Positions 10,916-22,606 of a stretch of 64,000 nucleotides of DNA are shown here, one piece after another. The position numbers and the translations under genes are program-made. The stretch comes from Cristatella mucedo (taxonomy: Eukaryota; Bryozoa; Phylactolaemata; Cristatellidae): assembly GCA_009760855.2 (NCBI GenBank), contig WPIO01000001.1, positions 17,868,501 through 17,932,500 on the forward strand, written 5' to 3'. Under the pieces are notes generated by a model. The model did not search any database. It had not been told where the DNA came from and saw nothing but the letters and a program-made list of their open reading frames with translations. Each line of letters opens with the position of its first letter. Positions within the stretch are counted from its first letter, which is position 1.

Positions 10916-11269
10916 GTCTTGCCACTGCTCCAGATGAATATCCTGACTCTACCTCTGCCTGTGGTAGCACCTTTAACAAAGAATTGTATTTTATTTATAG
11001 TAGACACGGCTGCTATCCCTCTTCCTCTTTCCTAGTTCACTTTAGCTTTAGGCAGTGCGACTCTGTGCACAGCAGTGGTAGCAGCAGCAGCTCATCCCCA
11101 AAGCTAGCTAGCTTTGTCAGTGCTTCTTGCTCTGACAAAACTAGCTAGTCAAGGTCAAGGTCAATGCTCATCGTGGCATGACTAGCTACTGCCGCTGTTC
11201 ACTGTGAGATGTTGACGGTGGCATAAGCCCTTTTGTACTGTGAGTGCTACCTAGACTGTGTGGAATCAA

Positions 11270-11480
11270 CCTTAGCAATTCTCAAGCTACAGCTTTGCTC
11301 CTGCTGCCGACTCCTGCGCACTCTTGACCAGCCGTCCTCATATGCTCCTAACTTCCTCGTTCTGACTCGGCGATGCTTCTCGTCTTCTCTTTGTGGAATG
11401 TCATGAGTCCATTAGATGCCGTACGTGCACTTTGAGTGCACTCAAGAGAACTCTTCCTTAATGCAGACTTCGTCATCGTG
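11270..11480 (+). mobile_element. Probable LINE-B 3' end, decayed
   Basis: The order TGCTGCCGACTCCTGCGCAC, CTGACTCGGCGATGCTTC, TCTTCTCTTTGTGGAATGTC and CTTTGAGTGCACTCAAGAGA parallels the 3' part of the LINE-B copies at 13950-14290 and 52290-52565. Identity is low. Confidence 0.4.
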
Positions 11481-12595
11481 ACTACATGTACTTACACTGT
11501 TTTTCTAGACTTTTTCCGGTGTGCTCACTAGATGTTGCCTAGGCTGCTTCCATCGGGACTGGATTGGTCTTAATTGGCCCATACAAGGCTTGTGTTTTCT
11601 AAGGTTCATCAGCCGCTTACAGCAAATGGGTTTTTAACCTAAGCTATCTTAAAGGTCGACTAGATAAGGTCCATATCTCTTGCTGTAGACTCGGCGATGT
11701 GGTTTCCTACGATATCCATTCAGTTTTAATGGCATCTCAAGTAAATGGTCATGTAGCTCCTTAACAGTCGTGGCAGGCGCTTTCCAAGCAAGCCCGACCG
11801 GCTTGCAGTTCTGCAGTAGCCGCCCGACGTTTCGACCCAGACGTTTAAGGCCAAACGAAAGAAGCTAGCAATTAGCTGTGCATACATGCAATGGAGTTTG
11901 AAGTTTTGAATTAAAGACGGGTGTTTCGCTTAAAGTGAATGCACTTAAAGCATGCCGAAATGCAGGGAACCGCATAGTCGTTGAGCTTTCGAGCACTGCC
12001 TGGTGTGTGGTGTTTAGCTGATGTCTCGCTCACCGTTTCAGCCGTGGTACAGTGAAAGAAGAGCCTTCACGTTTGCTGCTTATGAAAATATTGTGTACAG
12101 CTAACTGTTTGTTCCTATAGTCTATTTGGAAGTCCTTTCATTCTGAGGTAAAAATAAAAGCTTTGTAAAGAGCCGTAGTTTTTGTGACGTAGCATCACGT
12201 GCCGATTTGGAGGGCAAGGGGTGTTAGCGTAATGGCGACCAAAATCTCCTACGAGTTCTGTTCAGCTGGGGCGGCCGTGGCTAGCTGCCAAGCCAGTTCG
12301 TGCCAGTTGCTGCCCATGCATGGAGGTGTTGCACAGAGGGAGGAATGGCTAACCAGGTCAATTTGGTTAGGCCTACCTTTGAGGTAAGGCGTTTTGGCCG
12401 GTGTGCCTTCTCTGAAGAAATTGGAGGCATTCTTTAGTCTTTGCTGGCTGTTTACCATACTCTCCTTTTACTCGTGAGCAGTGGCAACGCCTTGACAGTC
12501 CTTCGAGGCATAATTTGTCATCGTGGAAATTCCTTCTCCTTGATGTATCGGCATGTTCTGTTGCCGGCCGGCGGAGAAGAAGTGCCCCAGTTGGC
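11480..12595. other. No recognisable gene or repeat
   Basis: Unique-looking sequence with short frames only, ending at the (GA)n tract. Confidence 0.4.
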
Positions 12596-12597
12596 TT

Positions 12598-12829
<232 letters not shown>

Positions 12830-13945
12830 TGCCATCATTACACAAGAATTGTAGAGCAGGTCTTGCAGCCTAGGTCCTGCAGAAGTTCTGTAGTCCTTGG
12901 TCTTTGAGTAACAGAAACGGACAGCTAATATAAAACGGACAGCTAATATAGTACCCCGAGAAGGCACGCATCGTTTGCTGGGTGTGGAGGAGCTAAGCCA
13001 TAGCAGGCCTCAATTATAGGTCTGTGTTGCAATATTGGTCGTACACGTTTTGCAAATCAAGCAGAGGGGCACTGCAACTGCAGAGGATGCACGTGACTCA
13101 ATTTCTTGAAATTCGAACACCAGCCTCGAGCTGCAGAACTAAGTGCCAGCTGTTAGGCTTGACTGCATTTTGGGGGGAGCTCATTCAAATATTGCATGGC
13201 AGTAGCCATGCGCCTGACTTCCTTTTTGCCAATGCTGGGCGATTTTTACGCTGCCTTAAGAGGTTGCTCGTGACGGCTCTTTGTAGAGACCTCTGATCGC
13301 ACACTTTCACCTGCAGAGCGGCTTCTGAATCTGGCCGGATCCAAGGTATTGGCATGATGTCGGGCGTGTGCCTGTAGTGCCTTGTCCCTCTCCCTGCTTA
13401 CCCTCATGCTAGCTTGTGCTGCCAGTTGAAATGTCCTAGCAGCCATCTGGCCGTGACTGGCCGACGATGTCGCCAAGTCAATGTGTTTCCTGTATAGCTG
13501 TAGCCTCCATTGCTCAGTTGAGATTGGTCGGTCAGCGGTTCTTCCAGCGGTAAATGTGCTTTCGTGCTTTATCCTCTCTGCAGGCTCTCACGACTGATTT
13601 TTGTAGTCATTTTAAAAGTGCTGTAGCCTATGTACGGCATCAATCTGAGGCATGAGAAGGCGCTGCGATGATGCAATCGAGTCGAGAAGACTGCCGGGCT
13701 GCTGCTAGGCTTTTTGGGGGGATATCTGCATGGCAGCCCGTGCTTACGTGGCTTTTAATGCTCATCTCTCAGCCACCACCATTCATAACGTGCAGTACAA
13801 TGCTAAGGCGGTCAATTTTTCACATCGAGCTCGGGCATCGTCTAACCTATCATTGACTATGTGCCATTGCTGCCGCTGCAGACGCCGTTGGCTAGTCTCC
13901 TTGCCCCACGTGGTCTTCCTGCAGGGGGGGGGGGGTCCGCATGAT
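12830..13945. other. No firm feature
   Basis: A 19-base direct repeat (AACGGACAGCTAATATAxxA) lies at about 12914-12950. An exon-like acceptor (TTTATCCTCTCTGCAG) at about 13568-13583 opens a 23-codon frame without a clear donor. Neither is enough for a gene call. Confidence 0.35.
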
Positions 13946-13949
13946 TATG

Positions 13950-14290
13950 ATTCATTGGTGCACGTTCGAAATCTCACATCAAAAAAGCTTGCACTTCCAT
14001 GTCGTGAGCAACGACACATACTCTCCTACTGCCGACTGTGGCACATCATTTCCAACCGTCCTGGTGTGCCACTTCAATGGTACTCACGACTCAGTACCTC
14101 AACTGCCTTTCTTACTCAGTTATGCTTCTTTATCTTCGTGGCATGAGATTAAATCTGTTGTCTATCCCTCCCCGTGTGTTCTAAAAGCTGCTTATGCTTT
14201 GAGTGTGCTCTAGAAAACTCTCCTGTGTAACACCCTATTAGTCTTGTGGCAGCTTTGTAGAGTTACAGATGGGGATACATTACATTACAT
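13950..14290 (+). mobile_element. LINE-B 3' end fragment
   Basis: Encodes YSPTADCGTSFPTVLVCHFN and further on HEIKSV, matching YSPAADCGTSFP and HETKSVG of the copy at 52033-52455. The 3'UTR CTTATGCTTTGAGTGTGCTC and the end GTTACAGATGGGGATACATT also match. The RT part is missing. Confidence 0.75.
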
Positions 14291-15469
14291 ATCTATGTTT
14301 CGTAGCGTCGACCCAGCTGATGCCACCAATGGTGTGCCCAAATGAGGGCAGCTGTGAGGTGGCAGGTTCACACGTCCTGGTTTTCGGCTGTCCACTATTA
14401 TTGTCTAGCGCACCGTGGACCGCCGGCTTCCGCTTGCAGCGGTCAGGGTAGAGGCAGCTTGCTATTCCTACCTATTCCTGCCGCCAAGCATTATGCTAAT
14501 GTGTGCCCATTCCCACCAAATCCTCGGGGGTGCATACATATTCATGCCTATTTCGTGCTGGTTTCCCAAGAAAATTTAGCTTGTGGTAATGTTACTGGTA
14601 ATTAAGCGGTCATTTAGGCTATTATTTGAGCCACCCGTAGCCGTTAATACACATTTGAAGTCTACTGTGCCGCCTGGTTGAATCTCTGGCGAAACTAGGT
14701 GTTTGTGTGTGTTTGTGTATGTGTGTGCATTAGACTTGGCCCCCTGGTATCTGGTATCAGCAAATGCTAATGGTGTGTTTGTGCCGTTTCGGACACTTTC
14801 GCAGTGCTGCTTAAGGCATTTCCGCTGCCATTGGTGCTCAGGCACCTGCAATTGTTGGATGCATTGTCTTTCACTGAAGTTCTCTGAAAGCTTTGGAGAC
14901 AAGGCAGCCAGGCTGGAAGTATTGTATTGCACTCGATGCTCGAGTGCTCTTATTTCTGGTACTGGTAGTGCTGCAAAGTTGGCAGATTTCGAAACACGTA
15001 TGTGCACTCGTCGTTTCCTGCCCTCACGGCCGGTCTCCCATAACCGAAACCGAACACGAACCACGATCCTACTGGCAGCTGGCCGCACCTTTTGTCACAC
15101 CTTTTAGGGTCTTGCGGCTGATACGGTCCACCGAGATCGGTGACGTTGGCCAGCAGATCTTGGCTGCAGTCGGTAGGAGTACACCAGGTTGCAACATCGG
15201 CAACCAAGAGGTGCCTGTCTGTTGTCTTGACGGTGAACAAGCTGTTCCTTCTACCTGAGCGTTATGTTAGTAGCATGAGGCATATCTGCTCCCAGGGACA
15301 TGGCGGCCTTCCGCTCGGTAGCGGTGGATGATCTTTCATGTCTTACGCTGTCTTGCACCTTGCAGAGGTCTTGCACCACTGTCTTGCACCCCTCAGAGGT
15401 ACAAGACCGAAGCTAGATGTGCACAGGAGAGCTCATCGGGCCGTGACCTTTGCATCCTTTTTGTTCCAG
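14290..15469. other. Intergenic or intronic, no firm feature
   Basis: Contains overlapping open frames on both strands (for example 14576-15088 minus) with no family resemblance. A tRNA or repeat tail is not visible. It may be the intron before the gene A exon at 15470. Confidence 0.35.
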
Positions 15470-15622
15470 GCTGGCACGGCAGGCTCGGTGGTGGATGGTG
15501 GTGGTGGCAGCAGTGGCGCCGCTTCGCAGCTGCTCCTGCTCTCCGTGCTACCTCAGGCCGCCTTGCTGCAGTCATTTGCTGTCCTGAAGGGAATGCTTAT
15601 ACCCGATCTGCTCTGCTATGTG
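15470..15622 (+). CDS. Gene A exon: STIL-like N-terminal region (part)
   Basis: The acceptor has a good pyrimidine tract (CCTTTTTGTTCCAG) and the donor is TATGTG|GTAAGC. The exon is 51 codons and enters and leaves in phase 0. The peptide starts with a Gly/Ser-rich loop (VVDGGGGSSG), then a hydrophobic helix SQLLLLSVLPQAALLQSFAV and KGMLIPDLLCYV. It joins without a frame shift to the exon at 17434. In position and pattern it could correspond to the helix before the hydrophobic strand in the N-terminal domain of STIL, the vertebrate centriole-duplication scaffold. That alignment is from memory and weak. An alternative longer exon could start after CTTGCAG at 15366. Confidence 0.5.
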
Positions 15623-17433
15623 GTAAGCCGCCGTCGACCAGCAGTGGTAGTTTTCCTTGAGCTTTTTGAGCCAAGCTGCGTTGGCTCCGTGTGAATGTCG
15701 TCTCGGTTCTCTGAGTGGTCTTGTGTCTTCGGATCTGTCTGCTCTATCGCTGCCGTGCCTCTGTGCTCGCTTGTCGTGTCGGTTGGCGTCAGCTGTTTTT
15801 TTGTGGCTTGCGGGCCATGTAGATCCCCTTCGATGTTCAGATGGCTGATGGTTGGCGACACCTTCGGCCGAGTCGCACGATTATGTTAGCAGTGTGATTT
15901 GTGCAGCACCCCAGGAATCCTAAAGGGTCTGTCTCCACGTTGTTCTCCATGAGGTTGTAAAAAAAGGGCAACCAGTGAATTCCAGTGGGGTATGGTAAAA
16001 CATCACAGACTAAGGGCCCACCAGCCATTGTCGGTGAGGGAAGACCCAGCGAGATATGTCGCCCAGTCTCTCCGAACCGGTGTAACCGTATAATCTAGCC
16101 TCAGCTCCCCGGCTATACCGGCTATATCGACGTGCTGAGGCACTAGGCAGCTGCTGGTGCGAATCATTTATGAGGGCCTTGTGACCACCGGAAGTCGGCC
16201 ACTGCTGGGAGCCCCTTCCAGAAAGGCAATTCGGACGAGTGCGGTTGATCGATGATGAGGTGCTTGAACGAGTGTTGTCCTATGCAGTCGGGTGCCCTAC
16301 TGGAAGCTGGAGCATCTGCTGCCGGGCTTCGTTGTTGGCTGTTCATTGATGTTCACTGTGCGGACAGCAATGTCAGATCACTGCAACGACCTCCAGCCTG
16401 TGTGACTTTCTGGGAAAGCACAGCCGGTTTTTTAATCGAATGAATTTTCCAATCACTCGGGGTCCATCTTTTTGGACGATGCCCATCGTGGTTCCGTGAA
16501 CTTTGACCAGGCAGGCGCTCCAACTTCGCTTAACTCGTTGCTGCAGCCTCGGTTACTAAGTGCTCCATCCACATGGGCCGTCCCCCTCCGAATATTGTCT
16601 GTCAGATGAGTATCGTAACGACAAGACTGAAGCAAGGCAGGAGGGCAAGAAATTTGCAGGCTGCTTGCTCGAAAGAGAGCAAGCTTCCACGATCTGGTCT
16701 GGCAGCTGCTGTTTTACCGCTATTTTTGCTCTGTCAGAAATTGGTGCAGTGATCAGCTGGTACGAGGAAAGTTCGGCAGCGCAAAGCAGCAATGACTGGC
16801 AACGCTGGCCGAGGGTACCGAGCTTCTCCCAGTCCCTGGCGTTTCGATGTGCGCCATATTGCAATAGCAGGCTTGCCACTGCCAACCCCATGCAGCCTAT
16901 AGCGATATCGAATGCCCGTGGGGCTGCTCGTTTCAGTTGGTAGCCATGATTCAGATTTAGGAGGGTGTATGGTATGTATTATTAGTATTATTTTTTAATT
17001 GTTATGTAGTTCGACCAGTCTGCCTCTGCAGTGTGTGGTTGTGTTGGGAATGCCGGCTCCTCATCGGGGCCAAGTTTTCTCCATGCCTATTCTGGTCAGG
17101 CCTATGCAAAAGCTTGAACACTGCACTTGCAGCTCATTCAGTCCAGATCGGACCAGATCTGCTCCTCTGTTCGGTCGTTCGATCAGTTGATCAGTGGCTG
17201 CCGGCACAGTGATGAGGAGTGGGCAGTGGTGCAGAGTGTAACGGTCTTGTGCTGCCTCTTGTGCCCGGCTCACCTCTGCAGGCCATTTGAACAAGCTCCA
17301 TCGCTTGGTCTTCACACGCGCGACTGCAAATTACACACGAGCCTCTTTGTTATGTTGCCGAACGGCTGCTGCTGAGTTGCTACTCTGCTGCCATCGACAT
17401 AATGTGCAACTGGGTCTTTGCTGTCGGTTGCAG

Positions 17434-17559
17434 ACCGAGCTCCGCCAGGCAGTCGTAGGAAGCAATTCGCAGAGCACTCTTCAGGTGTATTCCATTTCAT
17501 CCACGTCGGTTGACGGCGGCGGCATTAGCAGGCCGAAACTGATCTGGGACACTGACATT
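17434..17559 (+). CDS. Gene A exon: STIL-like N-terminal region (part)
   Basis: Acceptor TGTCGGTTGCAG, donor GACATT|GTGAGT. It encodes 42 codons, phase 0 at both ends. The peptide has the strand-loop-strand pattern STLQVYSISSTSVDGGG then ISRPKLIWDTDI. This resembles the part of STIL's N-terminal domain where two hydrophobic strands (an LRVHITS-like and an FDLHW-like strand) flank a loop. The other two frames are interrupted or lie in introns. It splices in frame to 20518. The family assignment is inference. Confidence 0.55.
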
Positions 17560-18559
17560 GTGAGTAGACATTTTTCCTTTGTGCTTACATCTACACTTGT
17601 TATGCGGCATCCCGTCGGCATTCTCACAGACCTTGTGTGCAAAAGTGAACCTGTGAGCTAGGCCGTGCACCGTAGGTGTCAGTCAGTAGCATGTGCCGGC
17701 GCCCCTGGGCTTGTGCAATCACTGACAGCAATAGAGACGGCGTTGCCTCTGCTGTGTCTGCTGCTGCTGCTGCTGCTCTTTCCTTGATAAAAGCAGTCAG
17801 ATTACTCAGCTCAGGCCGCGTGCTGGTGCACGTTCGTGCCTGTGTGTGCGTGTCATCTTAGAGGGGAATGCAGCTGTCTGTGGTATCGTGGCTGCTTGTT
17901 TGTTTCGTTCACCGAGAGGACACTTGGCAGTCAAGCACTGTCCGTGTATCCTCATGCGGATGTGTTCGCTTTCTCTTAGCAGCTCAAGAATAGGTCGCTG
18001 TCAGACGTGCAGCCTCTGTTTTGTGAAGCGCCACGAGGCCATGGAGGGTTAGGTGCAGCACCACTTCTGAGCGGCATTCAGGACCTGCTGGGTAATGGAA
18101 GGTAGCTATCGAAGCTGAAAGCCCGATTGTGTCAGATGAGTGCTCTGTAAACAGCTGCCAGATCTCCAGGAGCAGAGCTAGAAGTGGGATTAGGACAGGC
18201 TGCACCCACTGGGGCAGGGGGCCTCGTGTGCACCCCTATCGTGAGCACGAGTGGTATGCAACAAGCTGGATAATACGAACAGACACGATGGTGGCCTTTT
18301 TGGCCCTCGAGCCTGCTGCTATTGCTACGGTGCTGGCACGCCCATCGATGTCATTCAGCTAAGCAATGGGCTGCCGGCTGAGCTGCTTCGGATCATCGAG
18401 CTGGGAGTATCTCGCGAATGGCAGAGCTCCTATGCTTGACAGTTTTACCTTGTGGATGCAGTGTGTGTGCCAGCTTGTATTGCACCCTGTTTCGGTGGCA
18501 TCAGGTGATCCACAGATTCACCACGTGTGATTGAGTGCTCAAGGAATAATATTGCTGTC

Positions 18560-18690
18560 GCTGTAGGTAGAAAAAATAAAATACTAACGCTCCAAGAGAA
18601 TCTAATCTTTATCCAGGCACTGTACTTGTGCAGCACTTCTTGAGTCAGCGACCCTGGTCGGTGAATTCGAGCATCTTACCCATGAGCCAA
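18560..18690 (-). mobile_element. SINE-2 copy, reversed, decayed
   Basis: Reversed: TTGGCTCATGGGTAAGATGC (A-box region), GAATTCACCGACCAGGGTCG, then a tail CCTGGATAAAGATTAGATTC and TCTTGGAGCG. The same layout is seen in the copy at 63025. It lies in the intron between the exons at 17434 and 20518. Confidence 0.6.
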
Positions 18691-19102
18691 TTCAACGATG
18701 CTGGCATGTGATTTCAGCATAGCTAATATATGCATAATTTAGTGTGACAGTATATGCTCTGGCTCTGGAGCTGTAACAATGCTTGGCCCAGTGGTTCTAA
18801 ACATATCAATCGGGCAAGCTCTCGATGAGCAAAATATTATAGTGACTTGGTAAGCCTCAGATCCAACAGGTAGAATGATCCTCGGGAAGAAAATGGGTTT
18901 TTGGTTTAGTGACTTCACAATACTAAGATGCGAGAGTTCGAACAAGCTATGGGAGAGAAAGGGTTGTGTATAACTGCTGGTACCAATTACTGGATGCTTA
19001 TTAAATACATGGCTGCATAAAAAAAAGAAGGAAAATTAGTAGGGAGCTAATGAGAGTAGATTGAGGGTAGAAAGCCAAATGGAGCACATCTTAACAATGT
19101 GA

Positions 19103-19104
<2 letters not shown>

Positions 19105-19193
<89 letters not shown>
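19105..19193. repeat. (AT)n microsatellite
   Basis: About 44 uninterrupted AT units. Tyr-Ile frames through it are artefacts. Intronic if gene A is right. Confidence 0.98.
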
Positions 19194-19198
<5 letters not shown>

Positions 19199-19787
19199 GC
19201 CCCCGACCGTTAGAAATCGCGGAAAAAGCAAACATTGCTTTGGAGGGGGAAATGCTGTTGTCGAAAATCGCTTACTCGCTGACCTTCAAAAGAGCCGATG
19301 CTCTCTGGCTTCTTCTTCTTCATTCTGTCTTGGTTGATTGTCGATTTGGTCGTCGATGTGGCCGCAAATTCGTTGAGCCACGAAAGCACAGCGTGGGCTT
19401 TCTCATCAGGTTGTTGCAGTTCTTTCGCTTGACGAAAATCTTGCCTTTTATTGTTTGCTGAGTAGACTTCTGAGTATTGCTGAGTAGACTTCTCCATTAT
19501 TTGTTGTTATCGTTATTGCCTGAAACCGCTGCTCTAGGCTCCATGCAATTTGCGCTCTCTTGTTCGGTATCCATTGCAATCTATCTAAGTTTCTACTTTT
19601 TTTAAATTTCACACTTTTGGTCTTGTTGAAATAACATTTAATGATCAACCGTGAAATACATTAGCCGTTTGCATGTAAATTTGTGCTGGCTCTCTTCCCA
19701 TTGGTCAGCATGAACTGGCAAATCAGCTGTGACTTTCGTATATGGGATGTGAGTATGGGACGTACAATCACAATTGTGCATATTGAT

Positions 19788-19862
19788 ATAGTAAGAATAA
19801 TGAGAGTAAGACAATTTATGGCACGCTAAGAGAGCCGAATTTTTTTTAGGCACTTTGCGCAT
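19788..19862 (-). mobile_element. LINE-A tail, reversed
   Basis: TAAGAATAATGAGAGTAAG, then GGCACGCTAAGAGAGCCGAA and TTAGGCACTTTGCGCATGC follow the reversed tail order. No coding part. Confidence 0.6.
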
Positions 19863-20517
19863 GCTGGAAAGGAATCATAGCAATTAGTAGGCTGAATTTG
19901 ATCACAATAGCAGTTCTATCGAACTGGTTTTTGAAACCTGGAATTTGGCAAACCTTTACTTCTTCACAAAAAATAGGCATAGTTATTGCAAGTTACCCAG
20001 TTACTTATGCTTATGGTACTCCCGGTTATGTGTGTCGTCTTTACTGCCCTTTATGTCACATCCTTATGCACCCTGGAAAGATGTACTCGGCGCTTTGTAC
20101 TATCGGCAAAGGTGACTTCTTCCTGATATGATCATATCAGTTGGGTGCATATGGGGCATCATATTTGCACGAGTCTAGAAGTAGGTGCTAGATGCAATGC
20201 TACTGCCGCCTCAATGCATCAAGTTTAATTCGTGCATAGGGCGAGTGCATTTTAGTCTGTTGACTGTCGAGAGTTTTCAGGATGTGCTGGGACTTGCAAA
20301 GCAGCTCTCTGCAGCCGCCATGGCCCGAAAAGCTTTAGGGAGAGGAAAATAGCAACTCTTCTACTGGCCAACTCAGGCTCGTGTCTTTTTCTGGAGAGTG
20401 GTGATCAAATGATCGCATTGGCTGAAATAATACTGTCTAGTGTTGGCTTCCTACTGAACAAACCAGAGGCATTGGCTTTGTCACTTTTGCCTGTAATCTC
20501 TTTGGGTGAGGTCACAG

Positions 20518-20634
20518 TCTGCCTCAAATAGCCTATCCAACATCGATAGCTGGAGTTGCAGTGTTAGTGGTGAAGTGTTAAGTCGTCACACCCTCCCTTC
20601 TCGAGACATAGGAGTATACCTGCAGTGTCACTCA
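20518..20634 (+). CDS. Gene A exon: STIL-like N-terminal region (part)
   Basis: Acceptor GAGGTCACAG, strong donor CACTCA|GTAAGG. It has 39 codons, phase 0 to 0. The peptide runs SASNSLSNIDSWSCSVSGEV then LSRHTLPSRDIGVYLQCHS. The final part (a short helix, then a hydrophobic strand before a charged or polar end) parallels the LTMDxTRKLLLLLESD stretch of STIL. The next intron is only 312 bases and the following exon at 20947 continues in the same phase. The identification of the family is uncertain; the exon itself is well supported by its splice sites and open frame. Confidence 0.6.
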
Positions 20635-20946
20635 GTAAGGCAGAGGCCAGTGCCGAAGATTGCTGCATTAGCAACAGCAGCAATAGCGGTCGTGACTTTT
20701 GTGCTGGCGATAGTTGGATTCTGAACACAGTCACGTGCCAAATTGGAAACCTGTTGATTTGGTACTGAGAGTAGCACTGTCACAGGATTGCATATCTGCT
20801 GTTTATCTTCGAAGGAGAGTGATATGAGATGGGTTTCCACTCTCTTAATGTGGACGTTATAAGAATGTGCTGTACAGGGCAGTTGCAAGCGTTAACACCT
20901 GCTTTGCACGTTCTCTACCGATTTCTGCTTGTTTCTTCTTGAACAG

Positions 20947-21118
20947 GTTCTGCCAAGCAGTGAGAGACCTAAAGGTGTGTGCTTAGCTCCTGTGACTCCG
21001 CAATCAAGCATACTGTTGATGGTCGGCACGTTTGCCGATGCTGCCGATGTGACTTTCCTGCCTAGCGGAATGGATTGCAAATATGACCTGCGTCTAAGTC
21101 TCATGTCACTCTCGCCAG
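20947..21118 (+). CDS. Gene A exon: end of STIL-like N-terminal domain
   Basis: The acceptor has a long pyrimidine tract (TGTTTCTTCTTGAACAG) and the donor is a near-consensus CGCCAG|GTGAGC. The exon is 172 bases, phase 0 to 1, and the other two frames contain stops. The peptide ends in QSSILLMVGTFADAADVTFL then PSGMDCKYDLRLSLMS. This fits the last strands of STIL's N-terminal domain, where a hydrophobic strand, an acidic or aromatic loop and a second hydrophobic strand close the fold (human GNFIIVLYS, then FRFQLLTS). It is the best single stretch for the STIL hypothesis. The segment that should carry the family's GIWLSG-type motif just before it is not evident, so that part has diverged, is lost, or lies in an exon I missed. 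Confidence 0.7.
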
Positions 21119-21944
21119 GTGAGCCTGCCTGCCTAATCATCTCCATCATCTTATGTGTACTATTGGGTGATCTTCTCACCTGGCCATGACTGTTGACAAC
21201 TTTGCCTAGCGATTCGATCCTCGATGTTCATCATGGCATAGTAGCTCCACTGCACCAAGGCTTGCTTGGTTGTAGTGTCAGAAAATGAGGTTTTTAGTAG
21301 TCCATACTGTTTTGCAGCCACCCAAGGGCCCTTGGTTATTTGTGTGGTAATGAAAGCTGTTGCTACTCAGCATGTTGCTCGTTGATACATCAAGGGAGGC
21401 ATTATAACCTCTTAACGCTTAGCCGTGCTTGTCAACGCTGTAGACATTTAGGGATCAGGCTGTTACACTGGCTGGTTAGTGAAGAAATTGCGACGAGTTC
21501 CTTTTTCATCAGGGGCTACAATGGCGCAGAAGAGTGCACAACGCTGCATGTTTACAATCTGCCTTCTTCGTCGTGTATGGCTTCGTTATCTGGTCACTTG
21601 TAGCAACTACGTTCTATTTGCCTTGCTGATTTGCCTGCTGCCTACTGATTAGACTGCACCTCAGGTAGGCTTGCCTAGCCTTCTGTTTTCATAGCAGGCA
21701 CCACACTCTCTTAGCAATCTTCTATCCTCGGCGACCATACCTGTTCTTTTTATTGAGATATGTCAACCACCGGCTGTGATTTGCAATCTCACACGGTCAT
21801 CCAAAAGCCTCCCGACTGGTCTGGCCCTACCGAAGAATGTCGACTTGCTATACATGTCACGGTTTGGGCATGCGTAGGGCATCAATGGGGTTTAAACTGC
21901 TGCACTCATACTGTCTGCCATGACATGCTCGTGCTTGTTGTCAG

Positions 21945-22606
21945 CACGTCCATACATTCAGCCGATCACTGGCGATTCTTCAGCGGAATCGGTATCAGTG
22001 GGAGAAGTACCAGCAGGTCCGTGGGCAGAACCCATTAGCCTCTTGCAAGGTGATTCAGTGCCGAGGCGCCCACTGGTGGTCGAGTTGCCTTCATCGTCGA
22101 CCGGAGGTGACGCACCACTGCCGATAGCAGCTGCGGCCACCTCGACACTCTCGTTATCTACCTCGCCCATGCTGTACTCAGCTGCAAAGTCGCTTGCAGC
22201 GAGTGGATCAAGTCTGGTCGGCAGTGAGGGCAGCAGCAGCAATATTGTCCAAGGACTGGCATCGGCAGATAATTCGTCCACGTCCGACTTAGCCTCCATG
22301 CGACTCTTGGATGCTGGTGGTGACAGCAATGCTCAGGACGTACTGAGCAGTGGCTGTAGCAGCCCTGCTATCAGCCTACGCCGGAGTGGCGCTGACTCCG
22401 AGCAGGCGATCGGCGAGGCCACTGTAGCAGTCCCCACTACTTTCAGCACCATCGGTGGTAGCAGCAGGTCCTCGGTCATCTCAGGTCTCACTTGTTCTGT
22501 CGCTGCTGCTGCTCCTGGGACGTGCTCAATGCAGCCGGCTATGGCGTCTGGCGTTTTTGACGTCCCATCGGACATAGTGGATCTCCAGCGAATGCTGACG
22601 TCACAG
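21945..22606 (+). CDS. Gene A exon: long Ser/Ala-rich disordered linker
   Basis: The largest convincing exon (662 bases, phase 1 in, phase 0 out). The acceptor is GTGCTTGTTGTCAG. The donor is CACAG|GCAAGT, a textbook GC-AG donor with otherwise perfect consensus. The frame is open for 220 codons with high Ser, Ala, Gly and Thr and little aromatic content, for example STSPMLYSAAKSLAASGSSL. It ends with VPSDIVDLQRMLTSQ, which begins a heptad pattern that continues in the next exon. In STIL and Ana2 a long low-complexity region likewise separates the N-terminal domain from the short coiled coil used for self-association and Plk4 binding. Confidence 0.75.

Noticed and set aside
16738-16815. Exon-like stretch EIGAVISWYEESSAAQ after a strong pyrimidine tract
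   Set aside because: Phase 0 is needed between 15622 and 17434, and in phase 0 this stretch has a stop. It may be a decoy or part of another transcript.
18210-18440. Two overlapping frames of 60-77 codons (about 18129-18362 and 18251-18439)
   Set aside because: Neither has phases that fit between the exons at 17434 and 20518, and the splice sites are poor.
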